A DNA stretch of 56,594 nt from assembly GCA_022820485.1 (NCBI GenBank), contig JAJEFJ010000013.1:1-56594 (forward strand). Reading direction: 5' to 3'. The stretch comes from Candidatus Latescibacterota bacterium (lineage in GTDB: Bacteria > Latescibacterota > UBA2968 > UBA8231). Each line of letters opens with the position of its first letter. Position 1 is the stretch's first letter. A program made the position numbers and the translations under genes. The notes beneath the pieces are model-generated. The model did no database searches, was not told the origin of the DNA, and saw only the letters and a program-made list of their open reading frames with translations. Shown here in pieces: positions 6,284 to 16,287 of this stretch.

Positions 6284-7663
6284 GTGCTCCTGACGATCTC
6301 CACAACCCATCAGCCCGCTACGGACTTGGGCTATCTCCTGCACAAGCACCCGGATCGCGCTCAAGCCTTTGACCTGCCCTTTGGGACGGCGCATGTCTTC
6401 TACTTAGAAGCCTCGTCTGAGCGATGCACGGCCGCGTTGCTTCTCGATGTAGATCCAACCGCACTCAAGCGGCGCTCGATGTCCCCCGACTTCGCGCTGG
6501 CGTCTTATGTCAATGACCGTCCCTACGCGGCCTCTTCCTTTACCAGCGTGGCCATTGCCCGAGTGTTTACCTCGGCTTTGAATGGGCAATGCCGAGAACG
6601 GGCCGAGCTAGTAGAAAAGCCCCTGCCGCTGCGGGTCGGCGTTAGCGCGCTGCCCTGCCGGGGAGGCGAGGACTTGTTGCGCGGCCTCTTTGAGCCGTTG
6701 GGATATGCGGTAGAGGCCAGAGGCTTCTTGCTCGATGATCATTTTCCAGAGTGGGGAAACAGCCCTTATTACGAGGTGGAGCTAGAGTGCGTGCGGCCGT
6801 TAAAAGAAGTGCTGGCGCATCTGTACGTGCTGATACCAGTGCTCGACGACGAGAAGCATTACTACGTGGGCGAGGAAGAGATTGACAAGCTGATGCGACG
6901 AGGTGGGGAATGGCTGGCTGGTCACCCGTTGCGCGACTTAGTCGTCGAGCGCTACCTAAAGCACCAGCGAGGTCTGAAGCAGGCCGCGCTATCGCGGCTT
7001 TTGGTAGAGGAAGCAGGGGAGGCCGAAGATCACGCGGGCGAAGAGGCCCTCGAAGCGGAGTTGAGCTTGAACCAGCAGCGGTTAGCCGCCGTGTTCGAGG
7101 CGCTCAAAGCAAGCGGTGCCCGGCGGGTGCTGGACTTAGGCTGTGGAGAGGGACGGCTGCTCGCGCGGTTGGCCGCGGAAGTGCAGTTCAACGAAGTGGC
7201 GGGAATGGACGTGTCGCCGCAAGCCCTGTCACGCGCTCGCCAACGGCTAGCGAGGTTGCCGTGCGGCGAGCAGGTTGTGGTTTTTCAAGGGTCGCTGGCC
7301 TATCGCGACGCTCGGTTGAGTGGGTACGACGCCGCGGCGCTGGTGGAGGTCGTCGAGCATTTGGACCCGCCGCAGCTACGAGCCTGCGAACGCGCCGTAT
7401 TCGAGTTCGCCCGCCCGGCTACGGTGGTGATAACTACTCCCAACGCTGAGTACAACGCTCATTGGGACGCGCTGCCAGCCGGTGAATTTCGCCATCCCGA
7501 CCACCGCTTTGAGTGGCGGCGGGCGGAATTCGGGGAGTGGGCTGAGGAGATAGGGAAGCGCTATGGATATGCCGTGTGCATCGCGCCCGTCGGCCCGGAG
7601 GATCCCGAGCTAGGTGCGCCGACGCAGATGGCGATTTTCTCTGTGGAGGGTACTCGTGGCTGA
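6284..7663 (+). CDS. hen1: 3'-terminal RNA ribose 2'-O-methyltransferase Hen1
   Basis: The protein has 459 residues from a GTG start. The N-terminus, MLLTISTTHQPATDLGYLLH, is the conserved start of bacterial Hen1. The N-terminal half (to about 240) is the Hen1-specific domain with DDEKHYYVGEEE. The C-terminal half is an S-adenosylmethionine methyltransferase with VLDLGCGEGRLL near residue 284 and the metal-site motif EVVEHL (E355, E358, H359). Bacterial Hen1 marks the 2'-OH at the 3' end of a cleaved RNA before it is sealed, so the repaired RNA resists re-cleavage. Its stop overlaps the start of pnkp by 8 bases, the standard arrangement of this RNA-repair operon. Confidence 0.95.
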   Translation: MLLTISTTHQPATDLGYLLHKHPDRAQAFDLPFGTAHVFYLEASSERCTAALLLDVDPTALKRRSMSPDFALASYVNDRPYAASSFTSVAIARVFTSALNGQCRERAELVEKPLPLRVGVSALPCRGGEDLLRGLFEPLGYAVEARGFLLDDHFPEWGNSPYYEVELECVRPLKEVLAHLYVLIPVLDDEKHYYVGEEEIDKLMRRGGEWLAGHPLRDLVVERYLKHQRGLKQAALSRLLVEEAGEAEDHAGEEALEAELSLNQQRLAAVFEALKASGARRVLDLGCGEGRLLARLAAEVQFNEVAGMDVSPQALSRARQRLARLPCGEQVVVFQGSLAYRDARLSGYDAAALVEVVEHLDPPQLRACERAVFEFARPATVVITTPNAEYNAHWDALPAGEFRHPDHRFEWRRAEFGEWAEEIGKRYGYAVCIAPVGPEDPELGAPTQMAIFSVEGTRG

Positions 7664-10181
7664 CGAAAAAATTCGGCTCTCGATACCCGACCTCTCGCTG
7701 GTGGTGCTAATCGGCGTTTCTAGCGCGGGCAAATCGACCTTTGCCCGCGAGCACTTTCTCCCGACCGAAGTGCTGTCTGCGGACTTTTTTCGCGGCGTGG
7801 TCGCAGACGACGAAAACAGCCTAGAGGCCACGGACGATGCGTTCGCCGCCCTGCACTTTGTCGCTGCCCGCCGCTTGGCGCGCGGCCTGTTGACCGTGGT
7901 CGATGCGACCAACGTCCAGCCCGAGGCGCGCAAGCCGCTGGTGGAACTGGCCAAGCGCTTTCACGCCCAGCCGGTGGCCATCGTCTTCGACTTGCCTCAG
8001 GCGCTCTGCGAAGAGCGCGCGGCTGTTCGCACCGACCGCGACTTGCCCCCCCACGTTATCCCCAGGCAACACCGCCAGTTGCGCCGCGGCCTCAAGGGCC
8101 TCAAGCGCGAGGGCTTTCGCCGCACCTTTGCGCTGCGCTCGCCCGCGGATGTGGCGCGAGCCGAAGTGGTGCGGGAGAAGCTGTGGCCCGACCGCCGCGA
8201 GGAGCGCGGTCCGTTCGACATCATCGGCGATGTACACGGATGTTGCGCCGAACTTGAGGCCCTGCTCGTCCAGCTAGGGTATCGCATTTCAGGGGAGAAA
8301 GTGGAGCCGCCGCCGGGACGCAAGGCCGTCTTCGTCGGAGATCTGGTGGACCGCGGCCCCAATGCCCCCGGCATCCTCGCGCTGGTCATGCGCATGGTGG
8401 AGTCGGGCGCGGCCCTGTGCGTGCCGGGCAATCACGACGCGCGCTTGGTAAGAGCCTTGCAGGGTAGAAAGGTCCAACGCACACACGGCTTGGCGGAGAC
8501 GCTGACCCAACTTGACGACGAGACCGCGGAGTTCAAGAAAAAAGTCGAGACCTTCCTCGGCGGCCTAGTCAGCCACTACGTGCTCGACGGGGGTGCGTTG
8601 GTGGTAGCGCACGCTGGCATGAAGGAGGAGATGGCTGGTCGCGCCTCCGGGGCCGTGCGGTCGTTTGCCCTGTACGGGGACGTGACCGGCGAGGTGGACG
8701 AGTTTGGTTTGCCGGTGCGCCGCGATTGGGCGGCCGAGTATCGGGGCCGCGCCCGCGTCGTCTATGGCCACACGCCTGTGGCACAACTGGAGTGGGTCAA
8801 CAACGCGATCAATATCGACACTGGCTGCGTGTTTGGCGGTGCGCTGACGGCGCTGCGCTATCCCGAGCTGGAACTCGTATCCGTCCCGGCCAGGGCGCAG
8901 TACGCCGAGCCGGTCCGCCCCTTGGCGGCGCAACAGACGCGCGACGATATGCTGGACTTAGCGGATGTGGCCGGGGACCGGCGCGTGGAGACGCGGTTGA
9001 TGGGCCGAGTTTTCGTTCATGCGGAGCGGGCGGCCGCAGCGCTCGAGGTGATGAGCCGCTTTGCCGTTGATCACCGGTGGCTGGTCTATCTGCCGCCGAC
9101 GATGGCCCCGCCCCAAACCAGCACCCGCCCCGACCTGCTCGAACACCCGGACGAGGTCTTGGCGTACTATCGCCGCTGCGGCGTGCGCGAGCTCGTCTGC
9201 GAGGAGAAGCAGATGGGTTCGCGGGCCGTGCTGATCGTCTGCCGCAACCCAGAGACAGCGCAGCGGCGCTTTGGAATAGAGGACGGCAGCGCGGGCATCT
9301 GCTACACGCGCACGGGCCGCCGCTTCTTTACGGATGCAGGCTTGGAAGCGGGGATCTTGGACCATGTGCGCCGGGCCTTTGAGCGCAGCGCGCTGTGGCG
9401 TACGCTGGCGACGGACTGGGCGATACTCGACGCCGAGGTCATGCCTTGGTCGGCCAAGGCGCAGCAGTTACTCGAAGACCAGTACGCAGCGGTGGGCGCG
9501 GCGGCGCGGGTGTCGCTGGCAGCGTCCGCGAGTGCGCTGGAGCAGGCGGCGACGCGGGGCGTGGACGTAAGCGAGCTGTTGAGCCGTTGCCGCGGCCGGG
9601 CCGAGTCCGTGGCACACTACGCCGCGGCCTATCGCCCCTATTGCTGGCCGGTGCATGCGCTCAAGGATCTCAAAGTGGCTCCCTTTCACCTCTTGGCCAC
9701 GGAGGGGCAGGTCCACGTCAACCAGACCCACGCGTGGCATCTGGAGACCTTGGACAAACTCTGCGCGGCTGAGCCGGAGTTGTTGTGCGCGATAGATCGC
9801 CGGCGAGTGGTTTTAGACGATATGCACAGCAGCAGCGAAGTAGTCCGGTGGTGGGAGGAATTGACCGCCAGCGGCAGCGAGGGATTCGTCGCCAAGCCCT
9901 TGGACTTCGTCTGCACCAGTGGGCGGGGCCTCGTCCAGCCGGCGCTCAAGTGCCGGGGCCGCGCGTATTTGCGGCTGATCTACGGGCCTGAGTACACGGA
10001 GCGCATAGAGCTTTTGCGCCGCCGCAATCTCAAGGGCAAGCAGGCGTTGGCCCTGCGGGAATTTGCGCTGGGGGTGGAGGGCCTGGAGCGGTTTGTCGCC
10101 GGACAGCCCTTGCGCCGGGTACACGAATGCGTCTTTGGAGTCTTGGCGCTGGAAAGTGCGCCGATTGACCCGAGATTCTAG
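7656..10181 (+). CDS. pnkp: Polynucleotide kinase-phosphatase-adenylyltransferase Pnkp
   Basis: I start at GTG 7656 (GAGGG upstream), inside the end of hen1; the frame itself is open further upstream. This gives 841 residues, the usual size of bacterial Pnkp. Three domains are visible in order. The kinase has P-loop GVSSAGKS (20-27). The metallophosphatase has IGDVHGC (D192, H194), GDLVDRGPNAP and GNHD. The C-terminal ligase-like adenylyltransferase has EEKQMGSRAV, with K518 as the expected AMP-accepting Lys. Together they heal 2',3'-cyclic phosphate and 5'-OH ends of ribotoxin-cleaved RNA. Bacterial Pnkp needs Hen1 for sealing, and hen1 is directly upstream and overlapping. Confidence 0.95.
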   Translation: MADEKIRLSIPDLSLVVLIGVSSAGKSTFAREHFLPTEVLSADFFRGVVADDENSLEATDDAFAALHFVAARRLARGLLTVVDATNVQPEARKPLVELAKRFHAQPVAIVFDLPQALCEERAAVRTDRDLPPHVIPRQHRQLRRGLKGLKREGFRRTFALRSPADVARAEVVREKLWPDRREERGPFDIIGDVHGCCAELEALLVQLGYRISGEKVEPPPGRKAVFVGDLVDRGPNAPGILALVMRMVESGAALCVPGNHDARLVRALQGRKVQRTHGLAETLTQLDDETAEFKKKVETFLGGLVSHYVLDGGALVVAHAGMKEEMAGRASGAVRSFALYGDVTGEVDEFGLPVRRDWAAEYRGRARVVYGHTPVAQLEWVNNAINIDTGCVFGGALTALRYPELELVSVPARAQYAEPVRPLAAQQTRDDMLDLADVAGDRRVETRLMGRVFVHAERAAAALEVMSRFAVDHRWLVYLPPTMAPPQTSTRPDLLEHPDEVLAYYRRCGVRELVCEEKQMGSRAVLIVCRNPETAQRRFGIEDGSAGICYTRTGRRFFTDAGLEAGILDHVRRAFERSALWRTLATDWAILDAEVMPWSAKAQQLLEDQYAAVGAAARVSLAASASALEQAATRGVDVSELLSRCRGRAESVAHYAAAYRPYCWPVHALKDLKVAPFHLLATEGQVHVNQTHAWHLETLDKLCAAEPELLCAIDRRRVVLDDMHSSSEVVRWWEELTASGSEGFVAKPLDFVCTSGRGLVQPALKCRGRAYLRLIYGPEYTERIELLRRRNLKGKQALALREFALGVEGLERFVAGQPLRRVHECVFGVLALESAPIDPRF

Positions 10182-10253
10182 GAATGGGCCGCTTGCGTTG
10201 CCGCCCACTGTCTCGGTATTATCAAACAGTTACGTCTCGACGGAGGACAGACC

Positions 10254-10823
10254 ATGATTACCATTACTGAAGCAGCAGAAGAGAAAATTGCCAATCTAGT
10301 CGCCGCAAGCGACAAGCCAGTCAAGGGTTTGCGCATTGGTGCCCGCCTCGACCCCGCCAAGCAGGTTGACTACAAGCTGGCGTTCATCTCCGATCAGCAG
10401 ATAGGTGGCGACGATCAGGTCGTCCACTTCGAGGGATTTGACGTGTACATAGATCCCGAGAGTGCCGACCTGTTGGCGGAAGCCAAGGTGGATTACGTAG
10501 ATGGGCTGATGGGTTCGGGCTTCAAGATCGAGCGCCCGCGCAAGATGCCCGCGCACCTGAGCGGCCCGATGGCCGAGACCGTCCACCGCGTCATCGAAAC
10601 GCAAATCAACCCGGGCGTGGCTTCGCACGGCGGCGTGGTGACCTTAGTAGATATTAAAGGCAACACGGTATTTGTGCAGATGGGCGGGGGCTGTCAGGGC
10701 TGCGGCCAAGCCGATGTGACGCTCAAACAGGGCATCATTCGCATGATCAAGGAGGCCGTGCCCGAGGTGGAAGACGTGGTTGACGCGACGGATCACGACG
10801 CAGGAGAAAACCCGTATTACTAG
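10254..10823 (+). CDS. nfuA: NfuA-type Fe-S cluster carrier
   Basis: This 189-residue protein combines an N-terminal A-type (HesB/IscA-like) domain without the cluster cysteines and a C-terminal NifU-like domain with GGGCQGCGQAD (C147, C150). That is the two-domain layout of NfuA, which dimerises to hold a [4Fe-4S] cluster through the CxxC pair and delivers it to client enzymes, especially under oxidative stress or iron limitation. GGAGGA lies six bases before the ATG. It is followed after 17 bases by a PhyH-type iron oxygenase gene on the same strand. Confidence 0.93.
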   Translation: MITITEAAEEKIANLVAASDKPVKGLRIGARLDPAKQVDYKLAFISDQQIGGDDQVVHFEGFDVYIDPESADLLAEAKVDYVDGLMGSGFKIERPRKMPAHLSGPMAETVHRVIETQINPGVASHGGVVTLVDIKGNTVFVQMGGGCQGCGQADVTLKQGIIRMIKEAVPEVEDVVDATDHDAGENPYY

Positions 10824-10840
10824 GCCCGAGGAGAGGATCT

Positions 10841-11644
10841 ATGACAACGGCGTTGCCGCTGGTGGCGCGGCCCGATTTAGCGGGCTATGTGCAGGCGATG
10901 AAGGAAGACGGATACGCCTATTTTCCCCAGGTGCTCAACGAGCAAGAAATCGCCGAGTTGCGCCAAGCCATGGACGAGCTGACCGCGCTGGAGGAAAGCT
11001 ACGACCGCCACACCGATCCCGCCGAACATGGCTTCCTCAACAAGAGCATCAACAACGCCTTCAACCGTGCGCCGATCTTCGCCCAGTACTTGGACCGACC
11101 CGAAATCATCGACCTAGTCGAGGCAGTACACGGCGACGACTGCCACTGCATCGGCATGACGGCTTGGCTGACTGGCCCGGGCCGCCCAGACCAAACCCTG
11201 CACGCCGACTGGCAGCCGCTGACCCTGCCCGAAGAAGTCATGGACCACCCAGCGGTAGAGATTCCGATTTTTATCACTACGGCCCATTACTATCTCGACG
11301 ATCTGACCGAGGAGCTGGGGCCGACTTGCTTCGTGCCGGGCAGCCACCGCGCAGGTCGGCGGCCCCGAGCGGGCGAGACCAGTTTTAAGGGCGTCGAGGA
11401 GCAGAGCATCATGTGCAAGGCCGGCGACTGCGTGCTGTTCCGCTGCGAGGTTTGGCATCGAGGCACGGCCAATACGAGCAACCAGATGCGCTACCTACTC
11501 CAAGTACACTACGCCCAGCGCATCATCACCCAGAAGTATCCCCCCTATCTGAATAAATTCCAATTCGACCCGGCCCTGTTGACGCAGGCTACGCCACGGC
11601 AGCGGCGGCTTTTGGGCGACCACGTGCCGAGCAATTACGACTAG
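10841..11644 (+). CDS. Phytanoyl-CoA dioxygenase (PhyH) family protein
   Basis: The protein has 267 residues, with GGAGAGG before the ATG. The Fe(II) facial triad is visible as HAD (H121, D123 in LHADWQ) and the distal H206 in EVWHRGT. A later Arg in NQMRYLLQVHY is positioned to hold 2-oxoglutarate. CFVPGSHRAGRRP is the typical loop of the family. These soluble enzymes hydroxylate a carbon substrate using O2 and 2-oxoglutarate; relatives act on phytanoyl-CoA, ectoine, halogenation substrates and others, so the substrate is unknown. The gene probably shares a transcript with nfuA. Confidence 0.9.
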   Translation: MTTALPLVARPDLAGYVQAMKEDGYAYFPQVLNEQEIAELRQAMDELTALEESYDRHTDPAEHGFLNKSINNAFNRAPIFAQYLDRPEIIDLVEAVHGDDCHCIGMTAWLTGPGRPDQTLHADWQPLTLPEEVMDHPAVEIPIFITTAHYYLDDLTEELGPTCFVPGSHRAGRRPRAGETSFKGVEEQSIMCKAGDCVLFRCEVWHRGTANTSNQMRYLLQVHYAQRIITQKYPPYLNKFQFDPALLTQATPRQRRLLGDHVPSNYD

Positions 11645-11671
11645 TAGGGGCGACCGACCGGTCGCCCCTAC
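11644..11671. repeat. Dispersed palindromic repeat, copy B
   Basis: GTAGGGGCGACC...GGTCGCCCCTAC, 28 bases with one central mismatch, starting on the last base of the PhyH stop codon. Confidence 0.85.
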
Positions 11672-11712
11672 CAACCGGATTACGGTCCCACCGAATGGAT
11701 GAATAACGCACT

Positions 11713-12084
11713 ATGACTAATTCTCCGATATCCGTCCTGCTCTTTGAGGACAATCCCATTCACGCCCGTCTGTTGCAGGGCTTTCTAAAACCGGAATTTG
11801 CCGTGGAAGCGGTCGATAACTTAGCGGCCGGCTTGGCTCGGTTAGAAGCTGGTGGCATCGACGCGATCCTCCTCGACCTAGTACTGCCCGATAGCCAGGA
11901 GCTGGCCACCTTCGAGCGCGTCAAAGCGACCGTCCCGAATATCCCCGTACTGGTCCTGACGGGCCTCGATGACGAAGTGCTCGCCGAAGAGGCCGTAGCG
12001 GCCGGTGCCCGCGATTACCTAATCAAAACGCAGATCGATGGCGAGAGCTTAGCCCGGTCCATCCGGGAGGCCGTAGCAGGCTAG
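11713..12084 (+). CDS. Single-domain response regulator (CheY-like receiver)
   Basis: The 123 residues comprise one receiver domain. The acidic pocket is E12/D13, the phosphoacceptor is D55 in [10 protein letters not shown], the conserved switch Thr lies in VLTGLDD, and K105 is in YLIKTQ. There is no output domain, so it acts by phosphorelay or protein contact. It ends two bases before the ATG of the hybrid kinase at 12087, which has its own Hpt domain, so the two are very likely translationally linked partners. The signal is unknown. Confidence 0.92.
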   Translation: MTNSPISVLLFEDNPIHARLLQGFLKPEFAVEAVDNLAAGLARLEAGGIDAILLDLVLPDSQELATFERVKATVPNIPVLVLTGLDDEVLAEEAVAAGARDYLIKTQIDGESLARSIREAVAG

Positions 12085-12086
12085 CG

Positions 12087-15041
12087 ATGGGGGGAGATCC
12101 CCGCTTCCTGCGCTGGACCTACTGGCTGGCGCGACTGGCCGCCTTCACGACCGTGCTAGCGGGCGTGCTGGTGCTGTGGGGCTGGAACGCCGACGACGAA
12201 TACCTCAAAAGCTTCATGCACATCAGTTGGGTGGCGACGCACCCGCTCGTGGCGATGCAGTTTATCTTGGCCGGCGCGGCGCTTTTGTTGTTGCAGGCCG
12301 AGCCACTGAGCCGCTGGCGGCGGTATGTGGGCGTGGTGCTGGGGGCGACCGTGGTGCTGGTCGCCGTGCTCAAGTTGATCGGCTATCAGTACAACTGGGA
12401 GCGCGGCGTCGATACCTACCTTTTTTACTTCAAGCTGGGCGTCTCTCGGATGTCGCCCAATGCAGCGTTTTCCTTCTTGTTGATAGGCTTGGCCTTGGTG
12501 CTGATGGATGTGCAGGTGAGGGGACGCGCCTACCTGTCACAGAGCTGCGTGATCGCGGCGACGGTCATCGGACTTTTGTCGATGAGCAGCTACTTCCACA
12601 ACGTGCTGCTGCTCTATGGAGTATCCGGGTTCGTCCCGGTCGTCCCCGACACGGCCACCGAATTCCTCATACTCTGCTTTGGCCTACTGTGCGCTCGTCC
12701 GCACCGCGAGCCAGTCGCGACCATCATCAGCACTACGGAAGGCGGTTCCGTGGCGCGCCACCTCTTGCCGGCCGCCTTTGTCATTCCCCTCCTACTCGAC
12801 TGGGTGCGCATTCAGGTCGAGAGCCTCTATGGCTACGAGTTTGGCTTCTCGCTCTTTACGCTGCTCAACATCTTGGCCTTCGCCCTGCTGATATGGTGGA
12901 ACGCCGCGTCGCTTTCGCGGGTCGATGCAGAAAGGCGGCGCTCGGAAGAGCAGCTCCAAGAGCAATACCGCCTAACCGCGGCCACGGCGCAATCCGAGCA
13001 CGAGGCTCTGTTGGCACTCGAAGAGTCGCAGGAGGCCCTGCGCGACGCCAAGGAGCAAGCCGAAGCGGCCAACCATGCCAAGAGCGCGTTCTTGGCCAAT
13101 ATGAGCCACGAGATCCGCACTCCAATGAACGGCATCATCGGCATGACCGAGCTGTTGGGACGCACCCGGCTCGAATCGCAGCAGCGCAGCTACTTGACCT
13201 TGGTGCAGCAGTCGGCGGAGTCCCTGCTGTCCTTGCTCAACGACATCCTCGACTTTTCCAAAGTCGAAGCAGGACGCTTGGCGCTGGAGGAGATCGAGTT
13301 CGATCTGCGCGACGAGGTGGGCACTGCCGTACAGACGCTAGCTATGCACGCAGCGAGCAAAAACATCGAGTTGGTGTACCACATTCCCGCGGACGTGCCC
13401 GACCACTTGGTCGGCGACCCGCGTCGCTTGCGCCAAGTGGTGATCAACTTGGTGGGCAATGCCGTCAAGTTTACCCAAGAAGGCGAAGTGGAAGTTGGCA
13501 TCGCCGTGGAAGAGGCTTTGCCAGATGCCGTGTGCTTGCGCCTATGGGTGCGCGACACCGGGATCGGCATTGCGCCAGAGAAACAGGCGCGGATTTTCGA
13601 ATCTTTCAGCCAAGTCGATAGCTCGACCTCGCGGCGCTTTGGCGGCTCCGGCTTGGGCTTGGCCATCTCGCAGCAGCTAGTCGAACTGATGGGGGGCCGC
13701 ATCTGGGTCGCGAGCGAGGAGGGCAAAGGCAGCACTTTTTTCTGCACGGTCCGCTTGGGGCTGGGAACGCCAAAAACCAAGCGCACCGATTTGGTCTCGC
13801 TGCGGGGACTAAAGGTTTTAGTTGTTGACGACCATGCGACCAATCGGCGGATTCTTGAAGAGATCCTGAAAAGCTGGGAGATGGAGGCCGAGCTCGTGGA
13901 GAGCGGCTCGGCGGCCATCGCGGCCTTGGAGGCCTCGGCGCAGGCTTCGGCAAACTCAGCCGAGTCGCCGTTCGACATAGTGCTGATGGATCTGATGATG
14001 CCGGAGATGGACGGCCTAGAAACGGTGGCGATAATCCGCGAGAGTGCGGCGTTTGCCCAAGTGCCGGTGCTGCTGCTTTCCTCGGCTGACCGAGCCGGGT
14101 ACAGCGCGCGGTCGCGCTCCTTGGGCATTGCCCACAGCCTGCTCAAGCCAGTTAAGCAATCTGATCTGCTAGAGGCGATTAGCGAGGCCGTCGCAGCCGT
14201 CCCGCCGAAGGAAACAAGGCGCAGTGAAGCACCCGAGGACGAATTGGTGGCGGTCGAGAGCTGGGGCCGGACAGCACGCCGCATCCTCTTGGCCGAGGAT
14301 GGGGCGATTAACCAGCAAGTGGCCGTGCGGCTGCTGGAGGAACGCGGCCACTCGGTCGTGGTAGTGAGCAATGGCCGTGCGGCCGTGGAGCAGGTGGCCG
14401 CGCAACCCTTTGATGTGGTGCTGATGGACGTGCAAATGCCGGAGATGGACGGCCTAGAAGCCACCGCGGCCATTCGCCGTGCAGAGGAACAGACCGGCGG
14501 GCACGTCCCAATCATTGCCATGACGGCCCACGCCATGAAAGGCGACCGCGACCGCTTCTTAGCGGCGGGCATGGACGGTTATGTCGCCAAGCCCGTGCGC
14601 CCGCACGAGCTATACGCGGCCGTGGAGGGTGGCGGTCCCAATGCTGAGGTTGGACTGCCCGCGCCTGTGGAGGTGCCCTTCGAGTGGGATTCCGCAATCG
14701 AAAACGTCGGCGGCGACGAGGCCATGCTGCGCGAACTTGCGGAGATGTTTTTTGCCGAGTGCCCTAGGCTGATGCAGCAGATCCGCGAGCACATTGCCGG
14801 CGCGGACGGCCCCGAGCTGCGGCGGGCCGCGCATACGCTCAAAGGGTCGGCGCATGTTTTCGGCGCGGCCGCGGCGGCCGAGGCCGCGCATCGGTTGGAG
14901 GAGATCGGGCGCGAGGGCTTCGACGGTGAGCTCAGCCGAACCGAAGCGTTTGCCGACGCAGAGGAAGCCCTAGCATTGCTGGAGGATGAAGTGGCGCGCT
15001 TGCTGCCGGCCTTGCGGGAACGGGTTGCGGTCAGCGCGTAA
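12087..15041 (+). CDS. Membrane hybrid sensor histidine kinase (HisKA-HATPase-REC-REC-Hpt)
   Basis: The protein has 984 residues. About eight hydrophobic segments fill residues 10-270 (a MASE-like integral sensor, with no large periplasmic domain). A coiled coil to about 330 leads to HisKA ([15 protein letters not shown], phospho-His H341) and the HATPase domain ([26 protein letters not shown]). Two receivers follow (D635 in [12 protein letters not shown]781 in [11 protein letters not shown]), and an Hpt domain ends the protein (H916 in [15 protein letters not shown]). This is a complete internal BarA/ArcB-type phosphorelay. The single-domain receiver immediately upstream is the probable second output. 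The family is involved in global metabolic or lifestyle control; the ligand cannot be read from sequence. Confidence 0.95.
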   Translation: MGGDPRFLRWTYWLARLAAFTTVLAGVLVLWGWNADDEYLKSFMHISWVATHPLVAMQFILAGAALLLLQAEPLSRWRRYVGVVLGATVVLVAVLKLIGYQYNWERGVDTYLFYFKLGVSRMSPNAAFSFLLIGLALVLMDVQVRGRAYLSQSCVIAATVIGLLSMSSYFHNVLLLYGVSGFVPVVPDTATEFLILCFGLLCARPHREPVATIISTTEGGSVARHLLPAAFVIPLLLDWVRIQVESLYGYEFGFSLFTLLNILAFALLIWWNAASLSRVDAERRRSEEQLQEQYRLTAATAQSEHEALLALEESQEALRDAKEQAEAANHAKSAFLANMSHEIRTPMNGIIGMTELLGRTRLESQQRSYLTLVQQSAESLLSLLNDILDFSKVEAGRLALEEIEFDLRDEVGTAVQTLAMHAASKNIELVYHIPADVPDHLVGDPRRLRQVVINLVGNAVKFTQEGEVEVGIAVEEALPDAVCLRLWVRDTGIGIAPEKQARIFESFSQVDSSTSRRFGGSGLGLAISQQLVELMGGRIWVASEEGKGSTFFCTVRLGLGTPKTKRTDLVSLRGLKVLVVDDHATNRRILEEILKSWEMEAELVESGSAAIAALEASAQASANSAESPFDIVLMDLMMPEMDGLETVAIIRESAAFAQVPVLLLSSADRAGYSARSRSLGIAHSLLKPVKQSDLLEAISEAVAAVPPKETRRSEAPEDELVAVESWGRTARRILLAEDGAINQQVAVRLLEERGHSVVVVSNGRAAVEQVAAQPFDVVLMDVQMPEMDGLEATAAIRRAEEQTGGHVPIIAMTAHAMKGDRDRFLAAGMDGYVAKPVRPHELYAAVEGGGPNAEVGLPAPVEVPFEWDSAIENVGGDEAMLRELAEMFFAECPRLMQQIREHIAGADGPELRRAAHTLKGSAHVFGAAAAAEAAHRLEEIGREGFDGELSRTEAFADAEEALALLEDEVARLLPALRERVAVSA

Positions 15042-15062
15042 TGCCGAAGGAGGAAGCAGACG

Positions 15063-15392
15063 ATGGAACGAGTGTACACCACACAGGACTTGGCCATGCT
15101 CAGTCATCTCAAAAACTCGCTGGCTGCACAGGGCATTGAATGCGTTTTGCGCGGTCAGCACCTGCTCGGCGGAGTGGGCGAGTTGCCCCCGATTGAGTGC
15201 TGGCCGGAGTTGTGGGTTTTGGACGATAAACAGGTCGCAGTCGCGAAGTCGCACATCGATAGTCTGTTTGCAACGGCTGTGGAAGACGGGGAACCGTGGA
15301 ACTGCGCCGCGTGCGGCGAGGAATGCCCGGGAGCGTTTACGGACTGTTGGAGTTGCGGGGCGGCTAGGGCCGAAAAGAGCGAGGCTTCCTAA
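15063..15392 (+). CDS. DUF2007-like protein with C-terminal zinc ribbon
   Basis: The product is 109 residues with a Shine-Dalgarno (GGAGGAAG) upstream. It begins MERVYTTQDLAMLSHLKNSL and continues GIECVLRGQHL and ELWVLDDKQVAVA, the pattern of DUF2007, a small ferredoxin-like domain also called a putative signal-transducing protein. The C-terminus adds CAACGEECPG and CWSCGAA, four paired cysteines that should bind one zinc. The fold suggests protein-protein contact. It is 21 bases downstream of the hybrid kinase and may be co-transcribed. Confidence 0.8.
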   Translation: MERVYTTQDLAMLSHLKNSLAAQGIECVLRGQHLLGGVGELPPIECWPELWVLDDKQVAVAKSHIDSLFATAVEDGEPWNCAACGEECPGAFTDCWSCGAARAEKSEAS

Positions 15393-15435
15393 ATACAGCT
15401 CCCACCATCGGCGTCTCCCTGAACCATTGACCCCT

Positions 15436-15453
15436 ACCGACCGTGCGGTCGGC
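15436..15453. repeat. Short palindrome related to the dispersed family
   Basis: CCCCTACCGACC-GTGC-GGTCGG: the inner GACC/GGTC stem of the dispersed palindromes with only one intact outer arm. A degenerate copy just upstream of the TPR gene. Confidence 0.45.
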
Positions 15454-15465
15454 GGAAGGATATGT

Positions 15466-16287
15466 ATGTCGCGCTTTTTGCTTGCGCTCGTTTTCGTCTT
15501 TTCGCTCGCCGCTTTTGCCCGCGCGCAAGCGTCGCCAATGCTGGCGACGGGAAGCTCCGCTGACAGCCTGCTCGTCAGCGGCAAACAGATGCTGCGAGCC
15601 GGTGAGAATGGAGGCTCTCTCGATGCGCTGTACGCGGCTAAGGCTGCGTTTGAGCGCGCCTTGGCCGACACCGCTTTGGCCGCGTGGGGCCACTACTATA
15701 TCGCCTTGGCCGATTACCGCATCGCCGATTACCTGTTGGCCGCGGGCGAGGAAAACAAAGGAGCGGCTTCTGAGCACCTCAAGACCGCTGTCGAGCATTT
15801 GCAAAAGGCTGCTGAGATCAATCCGCAAGCAGCCGAAGCATACGTCCTGCTATCGAGCGCGTACGGACGACAGATCGGCCTCAACCCGGCCAAGGGCATA
15901 GTCTTGGGGCGCAGAGCACAGAAAGCCCTGAAAAAAGCGGCGCAGCTTGCACCCGACAATCCGCGCGTCGCGTTGTGCGCGGCCATCCGCGACTTTAATA
16001 CCCCTAAAATGTTTGGTGGCAGCAAGGAGAAGGGCCTACGAGGATTCCAGCGCGCCGCCGAACTCTTCGCCCGAGAAGAGCCAATCGATCCCATCCGTCC
16101 CGCATGGGGACACAGCCGCACCTACGCTTGGCTCGGCCTCGTTTACCAAGATCGAGGCGAGCTAGCGCTGGCGCGAGCCGCCTTTGCAAAGGCGCTTGCA
16201 ATCAATCCAGAATTTAGTTGGGTCAAAAATGTGCTGCTACCCGAATTGGAAAAGGCCGTTGCGAAGCATGAGCAAGACAGAGAATAG
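15466..16287 (+). CDS. Secreted TPR-repeat protein
   Basis: The start is ATG 15466 (MSRFLLALVFVFSLAAFARA), which places GGAAGGA upstream and begins a clean signal peptide; the longer open frame before it is not coding. The 273-residue product has an Ala-rich helical body with TPR-like helices: ALYAAKAAFERALADTALA, HLQKAAEINPQAAEAYVLLS, and a C-terminal GLVYQDRGELALARAAFAKA. TPR proteins scaffold complexes; exported forms often assist envelope assembly or polymer export. Its stop overlaps the start of the sulfatase by 20 bases, so the two are coupled. Function otherwise unknown. Confidence 0.82.
   Translation: MSRFLLALVFVFSLAAFARAQASPMLATGSSADSLLVSGKQMLRAGENGGSLDALYAAKAAFERALADTALAAWGHYYIALADYRIADYLLAAGEENKGAASEHLKTAVEHLQKAAEINPQAAEAYVLLSSAYGRQIGLNPAKGIVLGRRAQKALKKAAQLAPDNPRVALCAAIRDFNTPKMFGGSKEKGLRGFQRAAELFAREEPIDPIRPAWGHSRTYAWLGLVYQDRGELALARAAFAKALAINPEFSWVKNVLLPELEKAVAKHEQDRE

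Noticed and set aside
12176..13621. 481-codon plus-strand frame inside the hybrid kinase gene
   Set aside because: It overlaps motifs of HisKA and HATPase in the correct frame; its own product is Arg-rich and matches nothing.
13190..14572. 460-codon minus-strand frame opposite the hybrid kinase
   Set aside because: A Ser/Arg-rich antisense shadow of a high-GC gene, without ribosome site or motif.
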